Assembly (NCBI RefSeq): GCF_001522545.3 | Contig: NC_031771.1 | Span: 24,058,847 to 24,122,846, forward strand | Reading direction: 5' to 3' | DNA length: 64,000 nt | Source: Parus major | Taxonomy: Eukaryota > Chordata > Aves > Passeriformes > Paridae | Shown: positions 1 through 15,000 of the stretch, one piece after another | Layout of the letters: each line of letters begins with the position of its first letter | Position numbering within the stretch: position 1 is the first letter of the stretch | The notes under the pieces: generated by a model | What the model was told of the DNA's origin: nothing | The model's input: the letters and a program-made list of their open reading frames with translations, nothing else | The model's database searches: none | Made by a program: the position numbers and the translations under genes

Positions 1-3000
1 TAACAACCAAGTTGCCCAACAAACAGGTTGAAATACACAACCTGTTTTCTTTGGATGTATATCTCTGTAAATTCATACCTTGCCAGTCAGCCCAGCTACA
101 GAGTGATTTAGAGTAAGCAGCTTTTCCTCATGTCACCATGGAGCATAATCCTTAGTATGTAGTAAAACCAAATACAGACATATTTCTCTACATCCATGAC
201 ATATTTTGAGTGAGGCTGCATCGTTTGAGGTCACTGGGGAAAAAAAGACCTAACAAAGAGTTGTTTCTGAACCGTGACAAGAAGAGTTCACAGGCATCTT
301 GGCAAGTTTACCACTACTTTGCCAGCAAATCTGGAGAGATAATAGTTAAGGATCTTCAGTATGTGAGAAGGGGAGACTAGGCTAAGTTTTGGCTTTTTAC
401 AGCAGTTTGTTCTGGCAGCCATTCATTGCATTTGTGTGGCATAAGAAGACTGTGGATTAACACATGTTTTGTCATGCTCCTGTACCTTCCATGTGACTGA
501 GCATTTGTCAGATTTGCTTCTTTGCAAACTTTTGCTTTGAACTTGTAGGTCAGGTAAGAAAACATTTCTGAAAATTTGGCCTAGAATCGAAGGACTTCTG
601 TGTAAATTGCTCTTATTTCATTCAAAACTGGGAAAGTTTACAAACAGTGCCTCACTCTACCTGAACTCCAGCCCCAGTTTTGCATCAACTGTGAATTCAA
701 GCCAAACTCTAACCCAGAGCAACCCCCTGCATCACAAACATTCAAGCCATGTGACTTGAAGCATCTTTAAATAAATGTTCCAGCGAAGCTGCTTTGCTTT
801 GTTTTCAGAATTTGTAATAAGTGCTTCACACTCTTCTAGTACCTCTACCTTGGAATGAAATCTGCTTGATTTTAATTTATGGAGATAAAGTGTATTCCTC
901 TGAGAACAGCAACTGTTTTTTTCAAAAATTACAAATGGCCAGTGTGCTAAAAATCATGAAGCATCCCTGTGGCTTTCTTGTGGTGGATAGTCCTTGAAAT
1001 ATTTCATAAAGAGGAGTAACTCATACTACCTCCTTAAAGACAGAGAAGCAGAGGAAGGTTAAGTGATTTGATGAACCACTCTGGAGAGCTGAAGACAGGG
1101 AGTGTCTTGGCAAACTTGGCATTGTGCACCAGTACCTGTGACAGTGTTGGCTAAGTTCACATGCAGCAAGTTGGTATACATTTCCTGATAGACAGTAAGA
1201 AGCACTATGCAGGTATAAACAGTGAAACAACTGTGATTTCTGTTCAGGGACAAGCTTCCTTTTCCTCTTAAAATTTTCCACATAATAGGCTGATGTTTAA
1301 AACATCATCCACTATATCCGGAAATGTGCAAAACTAACAAAAGGGCTTATTTTCTCTTCTCCCACTGCTAAATACATAGTTTCCCCAACAATATATTAGG
1401 CCATTTCTGAGGTAATACATATAATTCAGTGACAAATCCACTTCAGCCTTCATAATGCCCTTCGTTTTTACTTCAAAACATTCACTGACTCTCATGGATT
1501 TGTACTATTTAACACCCAGATAAAGGTAAGCTGCCTTTTTTAATAACGATGGATTACATTTTCTTGTTACATGCTCTGATTCAATTGGATTTTTCACTGT
1601 GAGCACATCCATTCCAGAGAAAACAGTAATGCCAGTGTAAGAATAATTATAGTTATTAGAAAGGTAAACAATCTAAAACAAAAATTAACATCAACAGAAA
1701 TTAAGTTGCTGCTTCAAAGGCCTGCTTTTTCCTTCGTTTTGCAGAAGTATCTCTACATTTTTTTCTTTACAACTATATTATTAGAAACAATAGAGACAGG
1801 CTGTTTGGTGAGACCTTTTCTACTAGACTGAGGCACTGCCAAAATTCTTCCAGAGAGGTGACTACCAGTGCAGAGGAGAGCTTCCACACCCTTCAGAATA
1901 GGGCTGCTCCTTGCTAGGAGGATGAAGTCGTGATGAGATAATACCCCAGACTCCTCTCTGAAGATGCCAAGACGTTCACAGAATACTGCAGTGAGTGGTT
2001 GTATTTCTATATAAAAACTGAAGAAGTTCCAGTAACTTTCTGGCCCTCACAGAAGTTCAGTGCTTAAAGTGAAATTTGCTGAAGGGTCTGGTGTCCACCT
2101 AGCTGAATCCAGCCTTGAACATGCTGCAGTGCTGGGCACTAATGCATCAAAGCATATATAATATACACTAGTAATGCTGGAGTAAATCTCTCTGCACTTA
2201 GGAAGGCTTTTGAATAGCTGAGTCCTGTTGAAGGAAACAGCAGCTAAATGTGCAGCAAACTGGGGAGTCGCTGAAATGCTTTGGCTGAACTGGGGCCTTA
2301 GATAGTCACTGCTCCTTCATATAGGCAAAAAAGGTCAACCCATTAAAATGTGTACTTTAAATGGCTTCTCCTCTGAAATTCATCCAAGAAGATTTACACA
2401 CTCTAATATATTTTGAGATGTTCCTCTGGGCAGAATACCATGTTGCCTGCACACCTGTCCTGCTGGACAGATGATCTCCAGGGGAGAAAAGCTCGTAAAG
2501 ATCTGGTTATTTGTTTAGCCACCCTGTCTCAGACATATGGAATTATATAACCTTGTTTTTGTAGGATTACTTTGCTAAAATAATATGAATATCACGTTTT
2601 TTTCCTTTAAAACATATTAGAATATAATGTTGCCCTCAGAGAGAAAATGGGAAGATGTGCAGCTCCTCCTGTTTCATTTCCTGCTTTCACGGATTGTTGT
2701 GTTACTAAAATATTTTTATTACAGAAGAACTCGAAGCAATATACATTGTTTGTCAGAGGATTATTTATAGTCCCTTTAAGCTGAATTTCTGTAATGAAAT
2801 CCATTTACAGACATTCCACAGTGCCCTATGGTTACTTGCTTATGCAAATGAAATGTGACCCTTGGAATAAGCCTCTTGCCCTTGCTGTCACCCTCCTTGG
2901 CTTCAAAGGTCTGCAGACAATCACTTCTTAAGTGAGTGGGGTTTTTTTATATTTGGTTTTGAGTGGGGAAAGAAGAAAATGAAAAGAGAAAAACCTTTTC

Positions 3001-6000
3001 ATTGCATGGCTTTCTTGCAGAGATTCATAGTGACTGACTGGTTTTGTGAGATAATGCTCATTTATTTTAGATGTTAATAGGAACTCTTCACTTATAAACA
3101 TTCTTCATAGATGATATCCTCTTAAAAGTGAGATTCTTATATAAAAATTTTAGAAATTTTCAAGTGATTTAAGTACCCAGAATTAGGTTTTCTTCCTTAG
3201 TTGCACTTTGGATTGCAAACTCAGATATCTGGTTTTAAAGGTTGTGCTTCTGGGTTCACAGATGTGCAGTTTCAGCCTGACATACCTGCAGAGCAAATTC
3301 TACAGTGGCCTATGAAAAAGTCAAAAAAGAAGGTGTGAAATTTTTCTCTGTAAAAATGATCTTATTTTATGACTATGATTGCAGTAATCTACACTGATAG
3401 AAATCAATGAGTGAACAAATAGATGCTATAAAGAAAAAGTATGAAGATACAACAATTTCAGAGATGTAGAGAGAACAACTTTTAACAAAAATTAGTTATT
3501 CTGCAGCTTTAATTATTATCATCTTCTGTCAGAAAACTCAAGAGTTTTGTGGACCTTACCACAATAATAAGGGGTATATTTACAGTTAATTGTATATCCC
3601 AAATCAGAAGTCACTGTATTACTTGTATTTCATATGTTTCTGAAATCTCTGGCATCATATTAAAATTTAGCATGCAACATCCTGGTACTCACAATAATAG
3701 TTTTAGGATACTTTTTTGAAAATATTCATAATAGTTTATGATCTCTTTAATGAAGCAAAACAGTCATAAAAATGATGGAACATTTTGACTGCAAAGAGTT
3801 CTGTATGGATAGGAAGATCAAGGGAAATGCACCTTGAGATGGTTAGTTACGTTCTTTTCAAAGAGGAAAATTTCAGCAAAAACCAGTGGCGGAACCACTC
3901 GTTTCTCATTTTGATGTACGACATCAGTAAATAAAATAAACTGATTTCAAATAACCAGGCTGTCAACAATGATGTTATCTCAGCTATAGTATTTGTCAGG
4001 AGCATAGTAGGCCTCCTTATCACCTGTCTAGTTTCTTTTTAAGTTTCATTGTATGTGGAAGTTGACTACCTGGAGTTAGTGTCCACTTAGGGCAGTTGTG
4101 GATATCTCATTTACTTCAGCATTATCAGAAAAGCCGTGCATGTGAGTATAGACAGTTTTGCTGGATCATATTATTTATAGGTGATTCCAGCTGGTTTTTA
4201 TTACAAATTTTTTGTATCTTAAGGCCACGTTGAAGATAAATAGACAGCTGTGACCCCACATAATTCTGAGGCCTTTTGTGATAAGTGGGGCTCAAAAAAA
4301 ATGTGAGGTAGCAGCTGAGATTATCTGAATAGAGGATTGCAGCCCTGCGTACATTTTATTACCTGCACAAGGACATGGGGGAGAGTAAATTCCATAACTC
4401 CATAACTCTATGGACTTGGTGCTTTTTATTATTTCCTGGGCTTCCTCCAGTCAGCACAATAGTTCAGTGTCATCATCCATGGACCAGAATGGAGCTCCAG
4501 ATTCCAATATTTACTCATTCTTCTGTGTTCTGCAAGTATCAGCAGAATGGGGCTCCCAATCCCTTCTTGTTTTTGTTACCCTGGTCTAGAACTGTGTCTG
4601 GAGAGAAGGTCTAAAATTCTATCTCTGTGACAAGCTACAGAAACACTGACAGAAAAAGCAGCTAGACAACTAAAGAGTAGGGAAAGAGGCACTTGGTTTT
4701 GATGATCCATTGAAAATATGAAATTACCTCAGGGAAGGAAGAAATTGGTAGAATAAAAGTGGTTTAGAATGAACCTTTGGTTCTTTTGTTTTAGGAATTA
4801 AAAGTTAATTACACTGAATTATTATTATAATTATTATAGGGAAATTCTTCCTTGAACAAATTATCTTTATTTTTGCATCTTCCACAGCATTCTCCTGAGT
4901 AAATGTGATAGGAAAGTCATTTTACAAGCAAGTTTTTCTACTTTTTCATTCACTTTCTAGAAATACAACAGAGAAAATTGAGGTCTAATTTGTAAAAAAT
5001 AGAGAGTATGCACAAGTGCATCTGAATTCCAAGCTAGACCTGACTGTAAAAGAGAGAAAACAGTTCTAGTACACTGCAAAACCAAGAGCCAGTGTCTCAA
5101 AATCTGGATAAGCACATGAATGAATATTGTTACCTCAAATTCACCTCCCTTTGCAATGACAGGTCAATATTTGTGATACAGCTGGATACAGTATGGGTAG
5201 GACTATGAGGAAATAAATAATTCAGAATACATAACAGATCAAGAATGACATTCACAATAACAATGCCTAGAGCTACTCACTCAACAGTGACACTGAGACT
5301 AATACTGTATTGTATAGCTACAGGAGATCTGAAGTAAAGTTGTTCAACAGCTATGGAAACTTTTGTGTCAAGACAGGGCCTCAACTTCCTTGGCATATAA
5401 AATTTGTATAAACACTTCCTGGTGAGTAGGTTGGCACAGTAGGTTTTAAAGATTCTGCAGAGTGAGAATGCATGAAGATGTAGATCCTGATGAGCTCAAT
5501 TATCTTCTCCCTGTGACTTATACTTAGGTTAGAGTTGTGGGTATCTATGTCAATAAAAGCATGATGTCCTGCTGGTTATGGACAGATCTCATGAGAATTA
5601 CTTATGATTTTAGTATGATTTCAGCATCAGGCATTGTTTCCTTCCATTAAATACCTCATTCATTAAGAAATGCTCAGTTGCTTGTTGGAATATGTCTCTT
5701 CACCTGACTGTGTTTTGTCTAGGATTACTTGTTTGCAATGAAGTGTGTCAATATGATCCCCCAGAGTGCAAGTGCTTACTTCCTTTTCAGGAACAGTACA
5801 GATGATATGAGTGTTCGTTCTCCTGGATGCTCATCAGTCAGGTGGAGAGTTGAGATGCAGGCTCTTAATTCACATAAATATCATGGAGTTCCCACTTGAG
5901 TTGGCTAGCTGGCTAGATGCAATAAAAAGTAAGAGTACAAATGCTGCACATACTTCAGCTGGCAGCCACCTGCTTTATTGCAGAAAACAGGATAATCCTT

Positions 6001-9000
6001 TTGTCTGATGAAAGTCCTTCACCACTTTCCCACAGTTCCTTTTGTGCTCCACAGAAGCCAACAAGTTCTCCTCCAGTGTCCTGGAGATAAAAAAATAAAT
6101 AAAGAGCCTAATTTTATGGAGGAAAAAAGCTGCAATCTACCTCACAAAAGCTGTATCTCCCCACCAGGCATGTTCTGAATCCCAGCAGAAGGAAGGGCAT
6201 ACACACAGCGTTATGCTTCATGGGTGAACCTACTGCCCAATAGCTAGAACTAATCACCAAAGCTTACCTTACAAGAGAGACTAAATTTGGATTGTTTTCC
6301 ATCCATCATCTTTAGGGATTACTATTTCTAAACAAAGAATGCCTATAAAGTATAAAAAAATGGCATCAACCAGCCTTTTGCCCTCACCAATTCTATAAAA
6401 CCTGTCACTGAATGACATACCACACAGATATGAAATTCCTTTTTTTTAATGTGTAGGCTGGGAGGAGGAGAAAGAATAGACTTCACAGTGACAGAGCTAT
6501 AAGAGACTCTCAGAATTACTTTTTCTTCGTATTTTCAGCACTCATTTCTTTTAAACATTAACCAGAGGTACAAGAGTATAAAACCAGCTGTGCTTACTTC
6601 TATACTGCAAAGTTTGGTTAGATTTGAACTCTTTGTACTGCAACCTACTCATCTTTCAAACATATGTTATTCTTTTCATTTTTTTTAAAATCTATGGTCT
6701 CACCCTAGCAAAATACCACTTGTGTGGGTCAGGGGGTTTGTTGCCTGGGTAAGGACTACTGTGTCTTTGTTACAGAGAAGCCCAGCTGAGCTATTTATGC
6801 AAGCAAGGACTATTTGCAAGTAATTTTCAGGATGCAGCTGCACTGTGAAAAGTATTGTATAGTCTATAAAAATAGTGGATATGCCTTGTAATCCTTAAGT
6901 CCTGGTATGTTTGCATGGAAACTCCACTAATGTCCCTACATTGCTTCTTATGACCTCACAGAGGAGCAATGTACTTTCAGGAAGTCTATTCCCAGCACTT
7001 GCCAGGGTCTGACATTTTAATCATGGAAAGCAATTCATCTTATTTTCAATACTATCTTAAGGATGACTTAATCAAATGGCAAAAATGTACCTAATGGTAC
7101 TTAATTACATGCCTAGAACAAATGAAGGAAGATATATTTGATAAAATGTAACTGAACTGTGAAAATCATTGTAACATAAAAATTATATCATCTTTGAATC
7201 AGTTTTGACATTTAAGATTGACCTCTTGGGGAAGGCAAGATTTTTCAGTGAAATACAGGTTGTACGCTTAGAATATCACCTTTTTAAATGTTTTATTTAC
7301 ATTCCAAGTTCTATTTTACCTTAGAGAATATTATATGAAATATTATACGAAATAACTTTGTCATGAAACTATGAAGTTATATTTCTGCCTTATAATTCCA
7401 AGACAAACTAACTGACTTTTAAAGATCTTGCTCCCTTATTTGGCTGAAGTTTTGGGATTGTATTGTTTAAAAAACCTGCATTTCCAGCACTCTTTATGTG
7501 ATCCTTTTCATATTTTCCTGAATGGAAATTATGGCTAAGACATTAAACAACATGATAGATCATTATTCCAACATACTCCAAAAGTACCTTTATTAAGGAA
7601 ACAAAATCACTTTGCTTTTACACATGGTGTTACTAAAAGCTAATAAAATTTTATATGCAAGGGGGTTTGCATAGTGATCTGTGCAGTATGCTGACTTACA
7701 CTGGTGTGGTATCAGAGCACTGAACTCTTCTAGAGTAAAGCTGAGAGCTAGCAAAAAACAAAGTCAGAAATTTGGGCTATTTACTTGCTTAGTTATAGGA
7801 TTAAAGAGAAAAAGTAAGGCAATTTTACATATTCACCAGGAAAGAAGGTATCACTCTGCTGGCTTTCAGCACAGACAGGTGTGTTTGCTACATGGGCAGT
7901 CAAGGATATTACCAGATCTGGGGCAGGGCTGCTCCTGGCTGCAAATATCAAGGGTGTCTTTTTTATAGGAGAACTGCATCAGTTTATATTGTGTCAGCAT
8001 CTGATGTGCATGCTGATCTCACAGACTTCATTTCAGCAGCTACACCTCCCAAGAACTCCTATTCTGGGTCTGAGAAATACCCTACCAGTAAAAGAGGGTT
8101 TTGAGCAGATAATCTTAGTTTATCATTTGGGATGACTGATTAAGCACTACAGTTATTGAAAGGATATTATTTACCTGCTCGACAATCTACGACTTAGTAT
8201 ACTTTTCCTGGGTGACTCTGTTATTGTAAAGCATTTCATTCTCTATTGGTTTTGCTGTATTTAAAGTTGTCTGTGATAGAAAATTATTTTTCTGGTTTAT
8301 AACAATGCTATTTACTACTTGCATATGGTATTAGAGAGAGAGAGAGAGCAAAGGAGAGATCAAATAAACACCAAAATGAAATGGGCTGTGTTTAAAGCTC
8401 TGAGAAGCTAAACACACCTCTAAATTGAAGGTAGAGTGCTCAGCTACTTCTGTAATGCCCAAACTCATCTTGCTTGACTTTACATGTCTGCAGTATGAGA
8501 AGCTGCACAAAAGAGACAGTGCTGAAGATCCTTTCTCTTTGTTGAGCTAGGTGCGAGCATATACTTATTTCCTCCTAGACCACCCTACTGCATTGCCTCA
8601 GTTTCACCTGGAGCTCCTTTCCCAATGATGGTGTCATGTTCACACCCTAACATCTACTTTATAAGCAGCACTGGCATGTGAACAGCCCTTCACCATATTC
8701 TCATATTCATCAGATGACCACAGCGCAGCCTTGGATTGGTGCTCTACCCTCTAATGCAGAAAATCTCCATCTCCTCCTCCTGCTCTGTAGTACCTAGCTA
8801 ATCAAACTCTCAGCCCTTTTTTGGCAATAAAAATCTGCATCTCACATGCATACAAAATTAATCAAAATTGGATCAAAATTTTCGTAAAAATTATAAAAGC
8901 TGTATCACTAGCACAGATTGTCTTAAAAGAGAATAGTATTAATAACAAAACACATAGTGAAAAAAGGGGGTTCCAGAATTCAGGTAGCACTGTAATGGAT

Positions 9001-9005
9001 GAAAT
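1..9005. other. AT-rich non-coding sequence, no gene seen
   Basis: Apart from the AG microsatellite at 8333-8348, this stretch is unique AT-rich sequence. Open frames are all under 100 codons. Three overlapping plus-strand frames between 7681 and 8135 reflect a local lack of stop codons, not one conserved protein, and none shows a domain or plausible flanking splice sites. A short A/T-rich run lies at 4817-4840. I see no RNA gene, promoter or repeat family that I can name. It could be intergenic or intronic. Confidence 0.6.
8333..8348. repeat. (AG)8 dinucleotide microsatellite
   Basis: Eight perfect AG units, followed by an AG-rich tail (gcaaaggagag). Short, perfect and probably length-polymorphic. 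No function is implied. Confidence 0.9.
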
Positions 9006-9197
9006 ATGTTAGGAAGAAATTCTTAACTGTGAGGGTGGTGAGATACTGGAACAGCTTTCCCAGAGAAGTTGTGGATGCTCCATCCATAGGAGTGTTCATG
9101 GCCAGGCTGGATGGAGCTTATAACAACCTGCCCATGACAGGGAGGTGGAAATGAGATAATCTTTATGGTCCCTTTCAACTCAAACCATTCTGTGAAT
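9006..9197 (+). mobile_element. CR1 LINE 3' end fragment (copy 1)
   Basis: The sequence starts with the CR1 landmark 'taggaagaaattctt'. It continues through 'actgtgagggtggtgag', 'ctggaacagctttcccagag', 'gttgtggatgctccatcc' and 'ggccaggctggatggagctt', and ends in 'aaaccattctgtga'. This is the order of the 3' end of avian CR1 elements. Against the consensus as I know it, a stretch of roughly 20 bases is missing after 'acaacct'. It is 5'-truncated, as nearly all CR1 copies are, and holds no complete coding sequence. The terminal short repeat is reduced to about one unit, so the copy is old. Confidence 0.92.
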
Positions 9198-9344
9198 CAA
9201 ATATTCTAAGAATTTGTTCTTTAGATGTCTTTATATATGTTTATATTTTTCAATTACTACTACAAGTAGCAATCAATGACTTTCAGAGGGTTCCTTGGGT
9301 AAGACTATGTAGTAATATTCTAATTTAAATACAATTTTCAAATT

Positions 9345-9396
9345 ATTGATATATTATATATATTATATATGATATATTGACATATATTGATATATG
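9345..9396. repeat. AT-rich imperfect TATA/ATATT repeat
   Basis: About 50 bases composed almost wholly of A and T with repeated 'atatta', 'gatatatt' and 'atatatga' units. Parts are self-complementary, so it could form hairpins. This is common low-complexity sequence. Confidence 0.8.
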
Positions 9397-11227
9397 ACAG
9401 TATTTTTGTTAAACACTAATTTTCTAGAGATTTCTTACCAAAGGACTGACAGTACCTTTCTAGTCACTTGTCATCAGCTTGACATTTGACTATGAGTTTT
9501 ATCACATAGTGATAAATTATTTTTTTTACATTGTGAAAAAGAAGGTAGCCAAAACTGTTTAGCTAGTAATCAAAAAGAAGAGCTTATACATCACAGTTGT
9601 CCTAGCTGAGATTCAATTTTTCATTATAAATTTTGGTCAATGAAAGGCTTTGACAGCTTCTGGTTTCACAGAGTTGCAGATCCAATGCTTCTAAATAAAA
9701 AATTGAGTGAAACAAAATGTGGCAGATTTTTGTCAAAACAGATATTGGGACTGTTCAGAACAGCAAAAGGAATAACTACATGATATTATAATAGTTATGA
9801 TTACTATCATTCCTTATTAAAAATAAGGAGACTATAGTTAAGTATGTATTTCATAGTACTTCGCAAACAGATAAAAGTCACATATTGTACCAAAACAGGG
9901 CAAATATGTGTACTTCAGCAACCTTCAAGGGTTAAAATATCATGACACATTATAAACACATTTATACCAAAGGCCAGAGGGATGCTAGTCCCATTTCATA
10001 ATCACTATGCCATTTTATGGAACTTCTGCCTCTTTATGGTTCTGTGACTTCTCTCATTCAGGAAGGCCAGAATAGAAAAAAGGTCAAAATAGATGTCAGC
10101 CCAAGCAATTATGAAAGAGAGAACTTGGACATGACCCTGAGATTAGAAATGCTGACCTGTCACAGTAACAGGGGAAAACCTGCCATGCTGCCTTTATGTC
10201 AAATACAAACTACCAGTCTTAATGCTAGTGCTCTCATTTATTTGCATTTTAATCTCTTTCACTTCTAATATTGGGCTTTCCTGCTCATCTTCTCTCTTCT
10301 GCTGTACACAGATGGCTCAGATGGCAGAAGATAGGCATAGAGTTTAGGATATCCACATCTCTTGTAAAGAAAGGTCTTGGGAAAATGGATCAAAAACTTA
10401 TTTGTCTGGTCATGAGGACAAGAAATAACACAGTAAGCAAATTGTGGCCTGACCCTGAACACTGTAAGAAATATTCTAGGGTTCCTTGAAGGTCAACAAT
10501 ATCTTGCTCCTCAAAAACTATGTAAATAAGAATGAAAGAAAAGCCTAAACAGAACAGGACTGGAAGTGAAATTTTCCTCTTTTTTTTCATATTGTAGGTT
10601 CAGTCATAGTAACATAGTGACATTTCTTTCTATTTTTTTAAATTTTTTATTTGCAAAGGAGATATTTTAAGGTTTTTTTTGCTTTTGTTTTTAAACATGA
10701 TTTGAGTTAACTATGTCATCTTTGGACTCAGTTCTTTACATAGAAAAGCATTGTCTCAGCAGTACATCTTTTATTTCACATTTGACCATCTGTGGAAAGA
10801 GTATTGTGCAAGAGGTAAAGTTCATTTTCACTGGTAAAGCAGGAGGCCAGGCAAACGAGAACACAGGGATGAAGAGTTTAACTGGACCATGAATCAGAGG
10901 CAAATTCCCATTACAGGCTGGGTTTTATGCTTGCCACTCCTTAGCCAAAGAGAGGTCCATATTCTCAGACATCATCAGCCTGGCCACCGAAATTCTGATA
11001 TGCATAGTATCAATTCTTTCTTGGCATAGAGTTGTCCTTTTTCACTGGGGCCAAATATTTGATTTCTTTACTATTCAACAGATTAAAATGTTTAGTTACA
11101 GGGTTTATGGCGGTTGCACCTCAAAAGTTTCTTCTTTGCCTCCAGGCTATTCCTATGACAATCTTTTTTTCCTAGCTCAACAGCAGAAAAGTCCCATTTC
11201 ACATCTGTACATGTTTTCTGTAAAGAA

Positions 11228-11279
11228 TCAATATTCACTACTCAGAATAGTGACTATTCAATATTCACTATTCAGAATA
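11228..11279. repeat. Two-copy 22-bp direct repeat, period 30
   Basis: The 22-base unit beginning 'tcaatattcacta' and ending 'tcagaata' occurs at 11228-11249 and again at 11258-11279 with a single mismatch, separated by 'gtgactat'. This is a small local duplication, probably from replication slippage. Confidence 0.85.
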
Positions 11280-11996
11280 ACTTTTTTTAACATTCTGGAA
11301 ATTAATAAGTAATGTTCTTTAGCATTAGCATTGTGTTGATGAGTCTTATTTCCTAACAATTAGCTTATCATCCAAGATCTGAACAAGTAAGATTAGATCT
11401 GCCCCCTCCTGCCTTGCTGGGACAAGTTTGTGTTTATTCCAAAAGGTGCAGCTTGGTTATAGAAATCTTGTTTGCTGAAAAACAAATGTCTTGAGATCAG
11501 ACATCTTAGAAGTGGTATTCTTGATAAATTTAAAAACTGCCCTCCCTGGTCTGAGCTACAGATGTATGACTGTCTGTGGATGGTATAACCTTTTTGTCCC
11601 GCTCCAGAATAGCTGCTATGCTAGGAATAGGAAATAGAGGAAAAGCCAAAACAAAAATTGAACCTGTAAATATGAGCTAGGTCTAATGAAGCATTAGACA
11701 TATAGCTTAAGAGAAAAGTTATACTGGTTACATAAATTTATAGTTGGTGTTCTGCCATTTTTTACCTCTGTTCTCTTACTTCTACTAGTGTAAATCTTAG
11801 CATTACTGTTGAAGGTACAGGGCCTTTTTGCTGTGTAACACTATTGTCTTTTTCTCTCTATTTATCTACTGCTTGCAAGACTTCAGGTATGAAAACGCAC
11901 TGCCATATAAATATATGCTATATGAATAATAGGACAAATCCTGCCACTGCTATTAAAGGAGAGTAGTTACTTTAAAAAAATTAATTCTATCCTTTA

Positions 11997-12008
11997 TTTT
12001 TTTTTTTT
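11997..12008. repeat. T12 mononucleotide tract
   Basis: Twelve consecutive T residues in a T-rich context. Simple repeat, likely length-variable. Confidence 0.85.
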
Positions 12009-15000
12009 GCTACTTTTTCCAGATCCTGAAATGCTGATCAGTGCACATTTCTAGACAGCTCCCTGTATCTGTATCAAAATAGCTGTTCACTGCACATACA
12101 CTTCATAAATATAAAGTTACTTCCTGTTTGTACCTGCTGTACTTTTGACTGCAGCATGTTACTGAAATGTCTATCTGATCCAAGTTTGGGGCACACTCTT
12201 CTTACACTTTGCTATCATGTAAAAAGACAGAAGTAAGTGTTTTCATCATTTATATTTGAACCTCAGTTTGGATATTGCACATGGAATGTAACAGATTCAC
12301 AATTTATGTATTGTACTCTTTTCTTCTTCCAGAATTTAAAGTTAAGAAAATATAAATATTAGAAAATATAAGATCAGAGGATATGTAGAGACCATCTCAA
12401 AATTGCTGCCTTTTTGAAGTGCTTCTAAGCTTTCACAGGAACATCTAGTACACAATGTATAAAAACAGTCATCTTTCCAGTTGTGTTGTGAATATAGATT
12501 CTAAACATTCACTATGATTTTTGTCTGATCATCAGTGGATCACACAAGAGACAAACCTTGTCCTTCCAAGCCAGCTGTGAACAAGGTACAACTTGAAAAT
12601 ATCTGTGTGATGGTGGGGCTAAGCACTGGAGCACAATTTGTATAAAAGGGAATAGATGCCATAATCAATCATTTTGATCACTTTATTTTGCAGCCAATAC
12701 TTTCAAAATGTGTCTTTTGTCCTGGACTTATATAAAGAAATGGCACTTAAAAGCTCTTTGAATTCTATCCCTTCTTGTTACTATTGGGAACAACATTGAA
12801 AAATAAATACATATGCATGCAATGTAGGACTCTCTGACATAGAATAATTGCAAAGTAGGTAGAAGAAAGGTGTTTTGGCAATTGGTGGTTTTAAATTGGC
12901 AGAATTGATCTTGCAGTTTCATGGATGTATCTGTATAAAGGAGGTACGACTTCTTTGACTCTTAGAAGGTGTGATTGCTTTTCAGAAATCAGACAAGTGG
13001 GTGCAATTTTTTCTTCAAAGCTAAATCTTATTTTGAAAACTTATATTAACAGCCTTTTTAAAAGTAAGTCTTATACCTAAATATGTAATTTAACTGTTGC
13101 TTCAGGATTCACACATCCTCATGTGAAACCCATTTTTACAAAGTATGTATTTGTTTCATCAGATGGAGAGCAGAAAGGAATAATGAGTGTAATAACCCTA
13201 TATTCATAAAGTCTGAAATTAAATATATGGTTCATAACAACCAAATTTTTGCAAGCAACATAACTCTTCAGTTACACTCTTTATGAAACAACACAAACTC
13301 CTGTAAAATAACCAAAAATTATAGTATGGAGAGAAACGGCCAAATATCTTTCATGAGCAAGTTGTGTAGTAATAACTCAATAGAATGTTTTATTTCCCAA
13401 TGCAGTTAAATATGAATTTAAATAACTAAGGTACTAACAGTAGTAATAGGTGGTGAGGCAGCTCTCCAAAGCAGCCTAGCTGAAATACCTATCAATAGGT
13501 TATAATAGCCAGTGGGCAAGACGAAGTGCACAGTGTAAAGACTTCTTTATTCCTCTATTATTGGATTTTTAATGCTTATTGTCATCTCCATGACAAAAAG
13601 AATGACAAGCCTGAGTGTTCTTCTAAAGATCTGGTCTCTGGAATTTTCCTGTTATGACTCAACCATGGGCCTACTACCAACCTCAGTGTGGTAGTGCAAG
13701 CAAAATCAAAATTCTTTCTTTATTACATTCGTTGTTAAGTGTCATTCAACTCCCAGTCTGTCAGAAGCTCTGTGGGATCTGCATCAGACATCCATGCTTC
13801 ATGGATGGTTGTGAAAATTGTGGGGGGGAGAGAGGTACTATTGCATCAGTATTCAATGCTGTGTTCAATTGTCTCAGTTGACCCCACATATGCATGGAAA
13901 ATTGGAAAGAAGCTAGTCCAATAACTAAAGGAGGGAAGAAAGAGGTTAGAGAGTCTATGGAGAGTCTGTTAAGACAATAAGGGAAAGAGTTTACCTGGAA
14001 GTATAGGCGTGGCTGGTCAAATTTATGGAGAGAAAAAGAGCTTTGGAAAGGCATTGAGACAATCAGGTACTGATTCTCTGCCTGAAACTTGTGAGTATTG
14101 TCACAGTGAGAGGAGCCTGTGGGAAAATCTCTCTTTCTGTAGCACAGCACTCAGGTGGGGAAGAAAAGGCAGACTAGTTGTCAAAGTAGCTGAAATAATT
14201 TTGACTTCAAACTATGTACTGGCAAGTGCCAATTATATCTGTCTTTAAAACCACAAAATCTAAGTCTACAAAGAATAGGCTTCTTCATGAGTTACATCAA
14301 CAGCATTCTGTTTAAAGAATGATACCTGTTATTCAGAATACTGCAGTATTTCATGGGCCAGAACATGTACAATATTGTGTTTACATTTGAGTTATGATTA
14401 AATACATGATGTCCATCAATGTTTCTTTCTCCTATGTATTTAAAATTTGAAAAGGCATGACTTTTTTTCCTTAATGAATGCTGAAAAATATAAAGAATGA
14501 TGATGTTTAAGCATTGGTTACCAGAGAGATACTGTTCATCAGACAGAGTAAACCACCCAGAGCTGTTGTCTAACAGGATTCTGATTAAAAACTTTCCTTA
14601 AGCTAAGTATTTTCTGGAAAAAAGAGAGCAAAAACTTGTATCCCCATCTTGCTGGCTTACTTTCATTCAAATCTAGAGCTTCAATATCCATTTCTAGATA
14701 AGAATTAGTAAAAGTTTTAAATTGAAAACTTATCACTGTAGGATAAAAACTTTTCTTTTTCTGATGCTATACAACACATGCCAAATATTTTGTTTTCCAG
14801 CATGTAAAAATTTTCGTAGATGTGTAGCAGCAGGTATTCTACATACAGCAAAGTAAATAGGCATTTTTGTAAGCCTTTTTTTTTTTCAGATGAAATCCAG
14901 CAAAGACATTGACACTTCCCATATACCTGGGGAATCTGTGAGCAATGGGTTAAAATACAGTATAATTGGCTAGGTAATACAAGCTTCATCCTTCCTACTA

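Noticed and set aside
13761..14150. 129-codon minus-strand frame as a gene
   Set aside because: Overlaps plus-strand frames, has no domain and no splice or promoter context; composition is ordinary for translated non-coding DNA.
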